Assembly (NCBI RefSeq): GCF_009935845.1
Contig: NZ_QWEK01000028.1
Span: 1-64,000, forward strand
DNA length: 64,000 bases
From: Pseudoflavonifractor sp. 524-17
GTDB lineage: Bacteria > Bacillota > Clostridia > Oscillospirales > Oscillospiraceae
Direction of reading: 5' to 3'
The translations under genes and the position numbers were made by a program. Shown here piece by piece: positions 26,266-34,425 of this stretch. Position 1 is the first letter of the stretch. Each line of letters opens with the position of its first letter. The notes below the pieces were generated by a model. That model did no database searches. It saw nothing but the letters and a program-made list of their open reading frames with translations, and was not told the origin of the DNA.

Positions 26266-27297
26266 TTGAAAAAGCAAATTGTGGCGGCGGCCGCGGCCGC
26301 GGTGATGATCGCTGCCGCCGTGGGGATCGGCCAGCTGCGCAAGCCGGGCGGGCCGGCCCAGACGCTGGTGAGCGCCGGGGCGCTGGATAACTCGTTGGAC
26401 ACCAGCTATTACGAGCAGTTTGTGTACGACCGGGCGGAGCTGCTGTCCATTCAGGCAGAACAGGCCATTGCCCTGTACAACGCCAACTGGGATCAGCGGT
26501 ATGAGAGCGTGGTGGCGGTGAGCACGGTCCACTCCCTGGGCGGGGCGGACCTGGAGGCCGCCGCCCAGGCGGCCGGCCTTGACATGGGCCTGGGAGAGGG
26601 AGACGCGGTAATCCTCATTGAGGCGGACAGCGGAAGCTACTGCCTGTCCCCCGGGAACGATTTCGCCTCCATTCTCACCAGTAAGGCGGTGGACGATCTG
26701 GACAGCCGCATCCTGTCGGGAGACAGCTGGGAGTTTGGACTGCGCAGCTTTTATGAGGGCATGGACCAGCTCTACCAGCAGAATTTCGGCCTGGGCAATC
26801 TGGAGCAGCAGGGCGTAAAGCCCTTCCGGGACCCCATATCCGCGTCGGTGGTAATTCTGATAGGGGTACTGATCCTTCTTCTGGCAGCGGCCACGGCCAT
26901 TGACTCTGCGCGCTGCCGCCGGTATCGCCGGATGTACTTCGGCGTACCCCATCCCCCTCTGTTCCGGCCCCTGCTCTTCTGGCACGGACCTGGATTCGGG
27001 TGGTATCAGCGGCGCTGGAACCCGCCGCCCCCCAGACCGCCCCGTCCCCCCGCTCCCCCCAGCGGCAGAGCCGGCGGCGGAGCCTTTGGGGGCGGAAACG
27101 GCTTCGGCGGCGCGGGAAACCGGGGGCCGAGAGGGGGCGGAACCTTTGGAGGACGGCCCTCCGGCCCCTCCCGGGGCAGCTTCGGGGGGACCCGGAGCGG
27201 GGGCTCCTTTGGGGGAAGCAGGGGCGGCGGATCCAGGGGCGGATCCTTCGGCGGCTCCCGCAGAGGGGGCGGCTCCTTCGGCGGACGCCGCCGCTGA
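26266..27297 (+). CDS. TPM-domain membrane protein with Gly/Arg/Phe-rich tail
   Basis: 343 residues from TTG 26266 behind GAAGGAGG. Signal/anchor at 1-20, an extracytoplasmic TPM (TLP18.3/Psb32/MOLO-1) domain about 45-185 with DRAELLSIQAEQAIALYNA, a membrane span about 195-215, then a cytoplasmic tail of Pro-rich and about 90 residues of FGG/SRGG repeats, a low-complexity RGG-like region. TPM domains are linked to membrane quality control or phosphatase activity. The neighbouring xpaC and telA genes suggest one membrane complex. Confidence 0.85.
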   Translation: MKKQIVAAAAAAVMIAAAVGIGQLRKPGGPAQTLVSAGALDNSLDTSYYEQFVYDRAELLSIQAEQAIALYNANWDQRYESVVAVSTVHSLGGADLEAAAQAAGLDMGLGEGDAVILIEADSGSYCLSPGNDFASILTSKAVDDLDSRILSGDSWEFGLRSFYEGMDQLYQQNFGLGNLEQQGVKPFRDPISASVVILIGVLILLLAAATAIDSARCRRYRRMYFGVPHPPLFRPLLFWHGPGFGWYQRRWNPPPPRPPRPPAPPSGRAGGGAFGGGNGFGGAGNRGPRGGGTFGGRPSGPSRGSFGGTRSGGSFGGSRGGGSRGGSFGGSRRGGGSFGGRRR

Positions 27298-27470
27298 CCC
27301 ATTCAAATGATTTGCCGCAGGGAGAAGCGGCTGCAAACGGCGCGGCGGGGCTACCGCCGCGCCGCCTGCGTTTTTTCCGCGGCCTCTGTTGGGATCGGGC
27401 GGGTGTACCTTGCATTCCGCACCAGCATATGGTATCCTTGAGGGGAGTTGAGGAAAAAGGAGGCCATTCC

Positions 27471-28289
27471 ATGGACTTTAACCGTGCCGCCCTGAAGGCA
27501 GATGCCAGGGCGGCCATTGGCACCGCCAAGCCCCACCCGATGATGGTGACGCTGGTATTCCGGCTGGCAACCGCCGGCCTGACGGTTTTGGTGATGTTTA
27601 TCGCCCTGGCCAGCGGGTCAGGCACCCTGACAGACGCGCTGGCGGGGGCGGCCCTGGGGCTGGGGTTCTACCCGGAGGGACTGCTCACCCGGGGACAGCT
27701 GCTGATCATGATATTCCTGAATCTTGTGATGGGGCTGTTCTCCGCGGTCATGGGCGTGGGGTACACGGCCTACGGGATGCACCTGGCCCGGCGGGAGCGG
27801 GCGGACTACCAGGACCTGATCGACAGCTTCGGAATCACGGGGCGCATTCTGCGCACCATGCTGCTGACCTTTGTGCTTGTGGTGCTGTGGCTTATTCCCT
27901 ACGGCGTGATGATGACGGCGGTGCTGGCCGTGACCATTCAGCGGCTGGATTTCTACGGCCTGATGGCGGTGTACTTCCTGCTGGTGCTGGGTATGATAGT
28001 CTATGGCTATCTGATTGAGCTGCGCTACGCCATGACCTACTTTTTCCTGCTGGATGAGCCGGAGATGGGCGTGCGGGAGGCGGTGCGCAGCAGCGTGCAG
28101 GTGATGCGGGGGTGGAAGTGGACCTACTGCAAGCTCCAGCTGTCCTTTTTGGGCTGGGCGCTGCTGTCCTGTATGACCATGGGGGTGCTGGGCCTGTGGC
28201 TCAGCCCTTATGAGGCCGCTACTTACACCAATTTTTACGACTTTATCACCAGCCGCCGGAGCACCGCCCGGATCAGGCCGGAGTGGTAG
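27471..28289 (+). CDS. DUF975-family integral membrane protein
   Basis: 272 residues behind AAAGGAGG. About five to six membrane spans (near 25-45, 80-105, 130-150, 165-190, 225-245). MDFNRAALKADARAAI is the amphipathic N-terminal helix and GVREAVRSSVQVMRGWKWTYCKLQLSFLGW the conserved tail segment of DUF975. Function unknown for the family. It is probably monocistronic, with its own terminator. Confidence 0.82.
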   Translation: MDFNRAALKADARAAIGTAKPHPMMVTLVFRLATAGLTVLVMFIALASGSGTLTDALAGAALGLGFYPEGLLTRGQLLIMIFLNLVMGLFSAVMGVGYTAYGMHLARRERADYQDLIDSFGITGRILRTMLLTFVLVVLWLIPYGVMMTAVLAVTIQRLDFYGLMAVYFLLVLGMIVYGYLIELRYAMTYFFLLDEPEMGVREAVRSSVQVMRGWKWTYCKLQLSFLGWALLSCMTMGVLGLWLSPYEAATYTNFYDFITSRRSTARIRPEW

Positions 28290-28305
28290 TCCGAGGCGAT
28301 AAAAA

Positions 28306-28346
28306 TAAGAGGTCTGTGCCCCATACCGGGGCACAGACCTCTTTTG
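28306..28346. terminator. bidirectional terminator between DUF975 and DUF2752 genes
   Basis: 15-bp stem 28308-28322 / 28328-28342 with T-run after it on the plus strand and A-run before it, so it can serve both convergent genes. Confidence 0.9.
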
Positions 28347-28351
28347 GTTCT

Positions 28352-28729
28352 TTAGATAGGGATCAGATTGCGGACAACGCCGTAGATCAGCAGAAGGGCC
28401 GCAAGCGTCCAGATGGCGGCGGACTGCCCCTGGGAGGGCATACGCCGACCGGTGCGGACATAGTCCGCCGCCCGCCAGGCCGCAGTCCCCAGTAAAAGCG
28501 GGGAGAGGGCCAGCAGGCCAGGATTGGCCCGCCAGGCGGCGGAGAAATCCAGCCGCAGCAGGGCAAGGCACATCCGGGTGACGCCGCAGCCGGGACAGGA
28601 CAGCCCGGTGGCCAGACGGAAGGGGCAGGGCAGCGCCCATTTTGTCAGGAAGCAGAACGCCGCGTATCCCAGCCCCAGGGCCAGCAGGGCGAGGCCGCCC
28701 CGCGCAAGGCGGAGGGCCCGCCGGGCCAT
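28352..28729 (-). CDS. DUF2752 membrane protein
   Basis: 125 residues, two to three spans. CPFRLATGLSCPGCGVTRM is the family signature, with a Cys-Pro-x-Cys-Gly motif at the edge of the second span. Function unknown. It begins 4 bases after the DUF4234 stop. DUF2752 and DUF4234 genes are often paired. Confidence 0.88.
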   Translation of the reverse strand: MARRALRLARGGLALLALGLGYAAFCFLTKWALPCPFRLATGLSCPGCGVTRMCLALLRLDFSAAWRANPGLLALSPLLLGTAAWRAADYVRTGRRMPSQGQSAAIWTLAALLLIYGVVRNLIPI

Positions 28730-28733
28730 TGCG

Positions 28734-29075
28734 TTAGACGATCTCGTACTTGTTCAGCTCGCTCTGGATCAAGGCGTAAGTAACGATCTGGAGGCCGAAG
28801 ATGTTCAGCACCAGGTAGAGAACGGGCAGGCTGCCGGAGGGCTCGCCGTGGGCGGCGCGGGCCTCCTCCAGGGCTTCGCCCATCTTGTAGCCCCAATAGA
28901 TGCCGTAGATGCCGCAGGAAATCAGGTTGAACACCAGGGCCAGGCCGCCGCTGGTGCCGTAGCGGCTGGACACCCGGTTGGTCTCGTCCGTGATGCAGAC
29001 GAACCAATAGATACCATAGATGCCGCAGGTTATGATGGTAAGGATGATGCTCATGGGGATGCTGCGCTGTTTCAT
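28734..29075 (-). CDS. DUF4234-type small membrane protein
   Basis: 113 residues with three predicted spans. The motif CGIYGIYW occurs twice, at about 17-24 and 53-60, an internal duplication typical of DUF4234. Behind GAGAGGAGC. A TATAAT promoter precedes it. Function unknown; co-transcribed with DUF2752. Confidence 0.85.
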   Translation of the reverse strand: MKQRSIPMSIILTIITCGIYGIYWFVCITDETNRVSSRYGTSGGLALVFNLISCGIYGIYWGYKMGEALEEARAAHGEPSGSLPVLYLVLNIFGLQIVTYALIQSELNKYEIV

Positions 29076-29110
29076 AAAAATGCTCCTCTCTTCGAAATAA
29101 AGCTAGAGGG

Positions 29111-29139
29111 ATTATAACAGAATCCGACAGGGAATACAA
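29111..29139 (-). promoter_or_regulatory. promoter of the DUF4234-DUF2752 unit
   Basis: Minus strand: TTGTAT (29139-29134), 17-base spacer, TATAAT (29116-29111), 35 bases before the start codon. Confidence 0.75.
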
Positions 29140-29190
29140 GGGGGAAAGAAAGATAAAAGTTCTTTCTGGCTTAATCTTTAATGGTTGCGC

Positions 29191-30852
29191 CTATTCCAGC
29201 ACGGCGCCCCGGGCGGCGGAGGTAACCAGCTTGGCGTAGCGGGCCAGATAGCCGGTCTGGATCTTGGGCTGGGGGCAGACCCAGGCGGCGCGGCGCTGGT
29301 TCAGCTCGTCATCGTCCACCAGCAGCTCAATGGTACAGCCGGGGATATTGATGGCGATGAGATCCCCCTCTTGTACCAGGGCGATGGGCCCGCCCTGGGC
29401 GGCCTCGGGGCAGACGTGGCCGATGGAGGCCCCCCGGGTGGCACCGGAGAAACGGCCGTCGGTGATGAGGGCCACGGACTCCCCCAGGCCCATGCCGCAG
29501 ATGGCGGAGGTGGGGTTGAGCATCTCCCGCATTCCCGGCCCGCCCTTTGGACCCTCGTACCGGATGACTACCACGTCCCCGGCTGCGATTTTACCGGCGT
29601 AGATGGCCTCAATGGCCTCCTCCTCGCTGTTGAACACCCGGGCGGGGCCCTGATGGCGCATCATCTCCGGGGCCACGGCGGAGCGCTTGACTACACAGCC
29701 CTCGGGGGCCAGATTGCCCTTGAGCACCGCGATGCCGCCGTCGGGGGAATAGGGATTTTCGATGGGGCGGATCAGGCTGGTGTCCCGGTTGACTACCCCT
29801 TCCAGGTTTTCCCCCAATGTCTTTCCCGTGCAGGTGAGGACGCCGGTGTCCAGCAGGTTCTTTTTGGTCAGCTCCTTCATGACGGCGTACACGCCGCCCG
29901 CGCCCTCCAGATCCTCCATATAGGTGTCCCCGGCGGGGGCCAGGTGGCACAGATTGGGGGTGTTGGCGGAGATGGCGTTGGACTGGTCCAAATCCAGCTC
30001 AATTCCGCACTCATGGGCGATGGCGGGGAGGTGGAGCATGGTATTGGTGGAGCAGCCCAGGGCCATATCCACGGTCTCCGCGTTGCGGAAGGCGGCTTTG
30101 GTCATGATATCCCGGGGCCTGATGTTTTGCCGCACCAGCTCCATAACCTGCATCCCCGCGTGCTTGGCCAGGCGGAGCCGGGCGGACCATACGGCGGGGA
30201 TGGTGCCGTTGCCCCGCAGCCCCATGCCGATGGCCTCGGTGAGGCAGTTCATGGAGTTGGCGGTGTACATGCCGGAGCAGGAGCCGCAGGTGGGACAGGC
30301 GCAGTTCTCGTACTCCTCCACCCCGTCCCCGTCCAGCTTGCCGGCGTGGTAGGCGCCCACCGCCTCAAACATATGGCTCAGGCAAGTGCGCCGGCCGTCG
30401 TTGAGCCGGCCGGCCAGCATGGGCCCGCCGGAGCAGAAGAGGGTGGGGATATTGATGCGGGCGGCGGCCATGAGCAGGCCGGGGACGTTCTTGTCGCAGT
30501 TGGGGATCATCACCAGCCCGTCAAACTGATGGGCCATGGCCATGGCCTCAGTGGAGTCGGCAATGAGATCCCGGGTAACCAGAGAGTACTTCATGCCCAC
30601 GTGGCCCATGGCGATGCCGTCGCACACCGCGATGGCGGGGAACTCCACCGGCGTGCCGCCGGCGGCGCGGATGCCCGCCTTTACCGCCTGGGCAATCTTG
30701 TCCAGGTTCATATGGCCGGGGACAATCTCGTTATAGGAGCAGACGACGCCGATGAGGGGCCGCTCCAACTCCTCCTTGGTGTACCCCAGGGCATAGAACA
30801 AAGAGCGGTTGGGCGCCCGCTCCACCCCCTTGGTCACATGGTCGCTTCGCAT
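29191..30852 (-). CDS. ilvD: dihydroxy-acid dehydratase
   Basis: 553 residues; Fe-S enzyme making the 2-oxoacid precursors of valine and isoleucine. Seen: the cluster cysteines in PNCDKNVPG and [16 protein letters not shown], and the C-terminal [12 protein letters not shown] 30852 has AAAGGAGG upstream; the frame extends 17 codons further without a site. It is a single gene, with a divergent FadR-type regulator 230 bp away, which is likely its repressor. Confidence 0.96.
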   Translation of the reverse strand: MRSDHVTKGVERAPNRSLFYALGYTKEELERPLIGVVCSYNEIVPGHMNLDKIAQAVKAGIRAAGGTPVEFPAIAVCDGIAMGHVGMKYSLVTRDLIADSTEAMAMAHQFDGLVMIPNCDKNVPGLLMAAARINIPTLFCSGGPMLAGRLNDGRRTCLSHMFEAVGAYHAGKLDGDGVEEYENCACPTCGSCSGMYTANSMNCLTEAIGMGLRGNGTIPAVWSARLRLAKHAGMQVMELVRQNIRPRDIMTKAAFRNAETVDMALGCSTNTMLHLPAIAHECGIELDLDQSNAISANTPNLCHLAPAGDTYMEDLEGAGGVYAVMKELTKKNLLDTGVLTCTGKTLGENLEGVVNRDTSLIRPIENPYSPDGGIAVLKGNLAPEGCVVKRSAVAPEMMRHQGPARVFNSEEEAIEAIYAGKIAAGDVVVIRYEGPKGGPGMREMLNPTSAICGMGLGESVALITDGRFSGATRGASIGHVCPEAAQGGPIALVQEGDLIAINIPGCTIELLVDDDELNQRRAAWVCPQPKIQTGYLARYAKLVTSAARGAVLE

Positions 30853-30890
30853 GGGGATTCCTCCTTTGTGTATCGTATGTTTTTTGCCTG

Positions 30891-30921
30891 AGTTGTATGA
30901 CAACTATTGAATTGTATGATG
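30891..30921. promoter_or_regulatory. candidate operator in the ilvD / FadR-type regulator intergenic region
   Basis: The 8-mer TTGTATGA occurs twice (about 30892-30899 and 30912-30919), the first inside the near-palindrome GTTGTATGACAAC. The sites lie just downstream of the ilvD -10 box, a place where a bound repressor would block transcription. FadR-family operators are short palindromes of this kind; assignment is inference. Confidence 0.55.
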
Positions 30922-30925
30922 ATAT

Positions 30926-30952
30926 ATTATAGGATAGAAAGAAGGATGTCAA
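30926..30952 (-). promoter_or_regulatory. promoter of ilvD
   Basis: Minus strand: TTGACA (30952-30947), spacer of 15, TATAAT (30931-30926). Both boxes are perfect but the spacing is short, which would suit a regulated promoter. Confidence 0.72.
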
Positions 30953-31083
30953 GACAGCACCGGCAGAAAATGCAGCCCGCGATGCTGCGCCCGCCGCGCC
31001 AATGAAAGGGCCCGACGGTTGGGCCGGGCCGTCCCGCCCTGGGGGCGGAACAGCGGGGAAGGTTACGACAGGAGAGGGTTTTT

Positions 31084-31779
31084 ATGGAGAAAAAGAGTCT
31101 GTCTCAGCAGACTGTGGACCGGCTGTACGCCATGATTGTGGGGGAGGGGCGGTTTGCCCCGGGGGAGAAGCTGCCCAGCGAGGTGGCGTGGTCCCGGGAA
31201 CTGGGGGTGAGCCGCACCACGCTGCGGGAGGCAGTACGCACGTTAGCCGCCCGGGGTGTGGTGGAGGTCCGCCGCGGTCGGGGCACCTTTGTGTCCGAGC
31301 GGGTGGGTGAGCTGGAGGAAGGGCTGGACCTTGAGGCGCTGGAGCGGCTGCGGGTCCGGCTGGGGGAGCTGTTTGAGCTGCGGGCCATTTTTGAGCCTCA
31401 GATCGCCCGGCTGGCCTGCCGCCGGGCCACGGAGGAGGAGCTGGCGGACATTCTGGCCAAAGGAGAGGAAGTGGAGGGGTGTATCCGGACGGGTCGGGAC
31501 CGGACCCAGGCAGACTGGGCATTCCATGCCGCCATTGTCCGGGCCGCCCACAATGAGTTTATGGTGCGGCTGATGCCCATTATCAGCCAGGCGGTGGAGG
31601 CCGCCGTCGCCGCCGGGGGCCATGGGGGAACCCTGGCGCAGGATACCCAGCGGGACCATGCCCTGCTGATGGAGTTCCTGCGCAGGCGGGACGGAGAGGG
31701 GGCCGCCTGCGCCATGGCCATCCACATGCGCCGCAGCATGGCGGTCATGGAGCTGGACCGCTGTGAACTGCTCCGGTAA
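31084..31779 (+). CDS. FadR-subfamily GntR transcriptional regulator
   Basis: 231 residues. The N-terminal winged helix-turn-helix (about 8-72) has GEKLPSEVAWSRELGVSRTTLREAVRTLAARGVVEVRRGRGTFV-type layout; the C-terminal all-helical FCD domain (about 95-220) has the metal/ligand-site pattern with Asp and His (ADWAFHAAIVRAAHN). Ligand unknown. It is divergent from ilvD, so control of ilvD and of itself is likely. Behind AGGAGAGG. Confidence 0.9.
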   Translation: MEKKSLSQQTVDRLYAMIVGEGRFAPGEKLPSEVAWSRELGVSRTTLREAVRTLAARGVVEVRRGRGTFVSERVGELEEGLDLEALERLRVRLGELFELRAIFEPQIARLACRRATEEELADILAKGEEVEGCIRTGRDRTQADWAFHAAIVRAAHNEFMVRLMPIISQAVEAAVAAGGHGGTLAQDTQRDHALLMEFLRRRDGEGAACAMAIHMRRSMAVMELDRCELLR

Positions 31780-31799
31780 AAGCGGACAATCGTCAAAAA

Positions 31800-31860
31800 C
31801 CCCCTGATGTAGGAAAATAAACGTACTACATCAGGGGGAAACATGTGTCAGAATGGAGCC
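31800..31860 (+). repeat. 3'-flanking stem-loop repeat, family 3, copy 2
   Basis: 13-bp perfect stem (31800-31812 / 31826-31838) with a 13-base loop starting GAAAATAAA, 20 bases after the regulator's stop. Stem, loop length, loop sequence and the following AAACATGTGTCA match the element after pyk, in the same orientation relative to the gene. No T-run follows. Confidence 0.75.
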
Positions 31861-31944
31861 ATACACATACGATTGCCGGAGATACAGGCAATCGCAATAT
31901 ACGGAAACCACAGCGAGAAATTGCAGAGCGCCTTGGGTTTGCGC

Positions 31945-31992
31945 ACAAAAAACGAGTGTCCTTACAGCGTCTTCCAAACGCTGTAAGGACAC
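31945..31992 (-). terminator. terminator of tRNA-Leu
   Basis: 15-bp perfect stem (31956-31970 / 31978-31992) just after the tRNA on the minus strand, followed by CG and six T. Confidence 0.92.
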
Positions 31993-31998
31993 TCACCA

Positions 31999-32086
31999 TG
32001 GTGCGCGAGGCGGGACTTGAACCCGCACGTGCGTAATGCACACTAGAACCTGAATCTAGCGAGTCTGCCAATTCCACCACTCGCGC
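31999..32086 (-). tRNA. tRNA-Leu (CAG)
   Basis: 88 bases including encoded CCA. Acceptor stem GCGCGAG/CTCGCGC, anticodon stem CTAGA/TCTAG with loop TTCAGGT (anticodon CAG), a long variable arm as expected for class II, and T arm GGGTTCAAGTCCC. Confidence 0.96.
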
Positions 32087-32131
32087 GTCCTGCGCCTCTG
32101 CAAGCAACCGCTGTGCCTCAGCGCGATATTT

Positions 32132-32160
32132 ATGATAGCACAGAGGATCCGCTTTGTCAA
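32132..32160 (-). promoter_or_regulatory. promoter of tRNA-Leu
   Basis: Minus strand: TTGACA (32160-32155), 17-base spacer, TATCAT (32137-32132), about 45 bases before the tRNA. Confidence 0.85.
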
Positions 32161-32191
32161 CCGTAATTTTGAAAAAAATTAAAATAATTTG

Positions 32192-32797
32192 TCACATCCC
32201 CGGATCCGCCTGATGCAGCAGCGTCTGGGCCCTCTGCCAGTCCTCCGGCCGGTTGACGTTGAAGAGGACGCGGTCCAGGTCGAAGCCCGCAAGCCGCTCC
32301 TCCGGCACCTCTTTTATGGCAGCGAAGGGAAATAGGCCCTTTACGAAGGAGCGGTCCCCCCGGTCCAGGCTGGCGGAGACGGCAGGCAGGCAGCGCTTCC
32401 GGTACAGGCCGAACAGGCACTCAAAGCGGCCGCTCTCCCGGCGGATGACGCACCCGTCGGCATCCCCCAGCTCCTCCGCCAGGCGGCGGGCCAGCGCCGG
32501 ATCCCCAAAGGGCATATCCATGGCGGTGAGGAAGACCGCGTCCCCCTCCAGCCCGGCAAGGCCGGCCTCCAGCCCGGCCATGGGGCCGCACCCCGGGTGG
32601 AGGTCCGCCAGCGCCCGCACACCTGGGGGCAGTGTACGGCCTCCAGGTCCCACCGCCACCGCCACCGGCCCAAAGACCCCCTGCCACCGGCGGATCACCC
32701 GGTTCAGCAGGGTATCCCCGTCCACCGGCAGGCCGCCCTTGTCCCGCCCCATGCGGCGGGACTGTCCCCCCGCCAAAATGACTGTTGAAATTTTCAT
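32192..32797 (-). CDS. mobA: molybdenum cofactor guanylyltransferase (MobA-like NTP transferase)
   Basis: 201 residues. The N-terminal VILAGGQSRRMGRDKGGLPVDG is the nucleotide-binding loop of MobA, and LTAMDMPFGDP the metal site. It attaches GMP to molybdopterin to form the guanine dinucleotide cofactor. ATG 32797 has GGGAGGGCAGGA upstream. No other molybdenum-cofactor gene is in the window, so another nucleotidyltransferase role cannot be ruled out. Confidence 0.88.
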   Translation of the reverse strand: MKISTVILAGGQSRRMGRDKGGLPVDGDTLLNRVIRRWQGVFGPVAVAVGPGGRTLPPGVRALADLHPGCGPMAGLEAGLAGLEGDAVFLTAMDMPFGDPALARRLAEELGDADGCVIRRESGRFECLFGLYRKRCLPAVSASLDRGDRSFVKGLFPFAAIKEVPEERLAGFDLDRVLFNVNRPEDWQRAQTLLHQADPGM

Positions 32798-32991
32798 GTC
32801 CTGCCCTCCCGGCCGTTCCAAATGATTGCTTTAATTTTACCACACAATCCCTGCCGCGTCCATTTTGAAGTTTTTCCCGCCGGAATAGAAGCCCCGTTTT
32901 TTTCACATCCTCTCATTACGAACCAGTTCGATGGAAGCGCCGGTGACATACCGGCCCTATCGTGGAATTTGACAAAAGGAAGTGGAGGAAT

Positions 32992-34122
32992 ATGAAAAAA
33001 CTGGCTTCGGCTGCGCTGGTGCTGTCTCTGCTGGCCCTCCCCGCGGTTGCGGTGGCGGGCGCGCCTGAGGTAGAGGCCGGCGGCGCCGTTTTGATGGAGA
33101 AGGAGACCGGCGCCGTCCTCTTTGAGGACCACGCCCACGACAAGCTGGAACCCGCCAGCGTCACCAAGGTAATGACCCTGCTGCTGGTGATGGAGGCCAT
33201 TGACGACGGACGGCTGTCCCCGGACGAGCTGGTGACGGTATCCGCCCATGCGGCGTCCATGGGCGGCTCTCAGGTCTATTTGAAGGAAAATGAGCAGATG
33301 ACGGTGAGAGACCTGGTCAAGGCGGTGACGGTGGTATCGGGAAACGACGCCGCCGTCGCCCTGGCGGAACATCTGTGCGGCAGCGAGGAGGGCTTTGTGG
33401 CCAAGATGAATGAGCGGGCCGCCCAGCTGGGTATGGCGGACACCACCTTTCTCAACTGCACCGGCCTGCCTGCGGCGGGCCACCTGACCTCCGCCTATGA
33501 CATCGCGGTGATGTCCCGGCAGCTGCTGATCCACCCCGCCATCCGGGAGTACGCTACCATCTGGATGGACTCCATTCGGGACGGAGCCTTCCAGCTGTCC
33601 AATACCAACAAGCTCATCCGGTTCTATCCCGGCGCCACCGGGCTGAAAACCGGCTCCACCGACTCCGCGGGGTACTGCCTGTCCGCCACGGCGGAGCGGG
33701 ACGGCATGGAGCTCATCGCGGTGGTGCTGAAGTCTCCCACGTCGGAAAAGCGGTTTGAGGGGGCCAAGAGCCTGCTTAACTTCGGCTTTGCCAACTATAC
33801 CCTGCTGGATGTCTACCCCAACCAGGCTCTCCCCCCCATCGACGTGCTGCTGGGCAAGCAGGGGCAGGTTCAGCCGGAGCTGTCCGCCTCCAGCCGGATT
33901 CTGGTGGAGAAAGAGCAGGTAAACCAGGTGACCACGGATATCCGCCTGTGCCAGGATGTGGAGGCCCCGGTGGAGCAGGGCCAGGTACTGGGCCATATGG
34001 CGGTGCTGGTCAACGGCGAGGAGCGCCAGTCCATTCCCATCACTGCCAGCGAGGCTGTGGGCCGCATCTCCGCCCCCGGCATCTTCTTCCGCTTTCTTCA
34101 GGAGCTGTTTATGGCTGCCTGA
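32992..34122 (+). CDS. dacF: D-alanyl-D-alanine carboxypeptidase (DacF-type, penicillin-binding protein 5/6 class)
   Basis: 376 residues, with a signal peptide (about 1-23). Active-site motifs: SVTK (Ser56, Lys59), SGN (116-118) and KTG (219-221). A C-terminal PBP5-associated beta domain (about 275-365) and a short amphipathic end (FFRFLQELFMAA) that may anchor it follow. It trims the terminal D-Ala of peptidoglycan. Good GGAGG site. Isolated gene with a strong terminator. dacF versus another dac symbol is by general likeness. Confidence 0.9.
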   Translation: MKKLASAALVLSLLALPAVAVAGAPEVEAGGAVLMEKETGAVLFEDHAHDKLEPASVTKVMTLLLVMEAIDDGRLSPDELVTVSAHAASMGGSQVYLKENEQMTVRDLVKAVTVVSGNDAAVALAEHLCGSEEGFVAKMNERAAQLGMADTTFLNCTGLPAAGHLTSAYDIAVMSRQLLIHPAIREYATIWMDSIRDGAFQLSNTNKLIRFYPGATGLKTGSTDSAGYCLSATAERDGMELIAVVLKSPTSEKRFEGAKSLLNFGFANYTLLDVYPNQALPPIDVLLGKQGQVQPELSASSRILVEKEQVNQVTTDIRLCQDVEAPVEQGQVLGHMAVLVNGEERQSIPITASEAVGRISAPGIFFRFLQELFMAA

Positions 34123-34126
34123 GCAG

Positions 34127-34164
34127 CCGGCGCCGCGGGGAATTCCCCTGCGGCGCCGGTTTTT
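34127..34164 (+). terminator. intrinsic terminator after dacF
   Basis: GC-rich stem with arms 34127-34140 and about 34147-34158, followed by five T. Confidence 0.88.
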
Positions 34165-34290
34165 GCCCTGAAATCCGACGGAAATCTATTACAAAACGGA
34201 GTGATCCAGGGGAAATAGACCTCTCTGTTTTCATAAATTTGACAGGTTCTATAAATGATCGTTTTCAGCCCGGAATCCTGAGAAGCAATC

Positions 34291-34319
34291 TTGACGGCGG
34301 CCCATTTGTGTTGTATAAT
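34291..34319 (+). promoter_or_regulatory. promoter of the glycogen cluster (glgB)
   Basis: TTGACG (34291-34296), 17-base spacer, perfect TATAAT (34314-34319), giving a leader of about 100 bases before glgB. The rest of the dacF-glgB gap (34165-34425) holds nothing else recognised. Confidence 0.85.
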
Positions 34320-34425
34320 TTACACAAATAAGCACCAGGGGCCTTAAAGCCTTATTACATTTATGACAACAGCTTTCCGCCTTTTTCGGCTTTGTCCCCT
34401 GGGTTTCACCAAGGAGAGAATGCCT

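Noticed and set aside
25522-27336. 604-codon minus-strand frame opposite telA and the TPM gene
   Set aside because: Shadow of the Gly-rich tail; no motif.
31845-32036. 63-codon frame next to tRNA-Leu
   Set aside because: It runs through the terminator and into the tRNA; translation of a tRNA complement.
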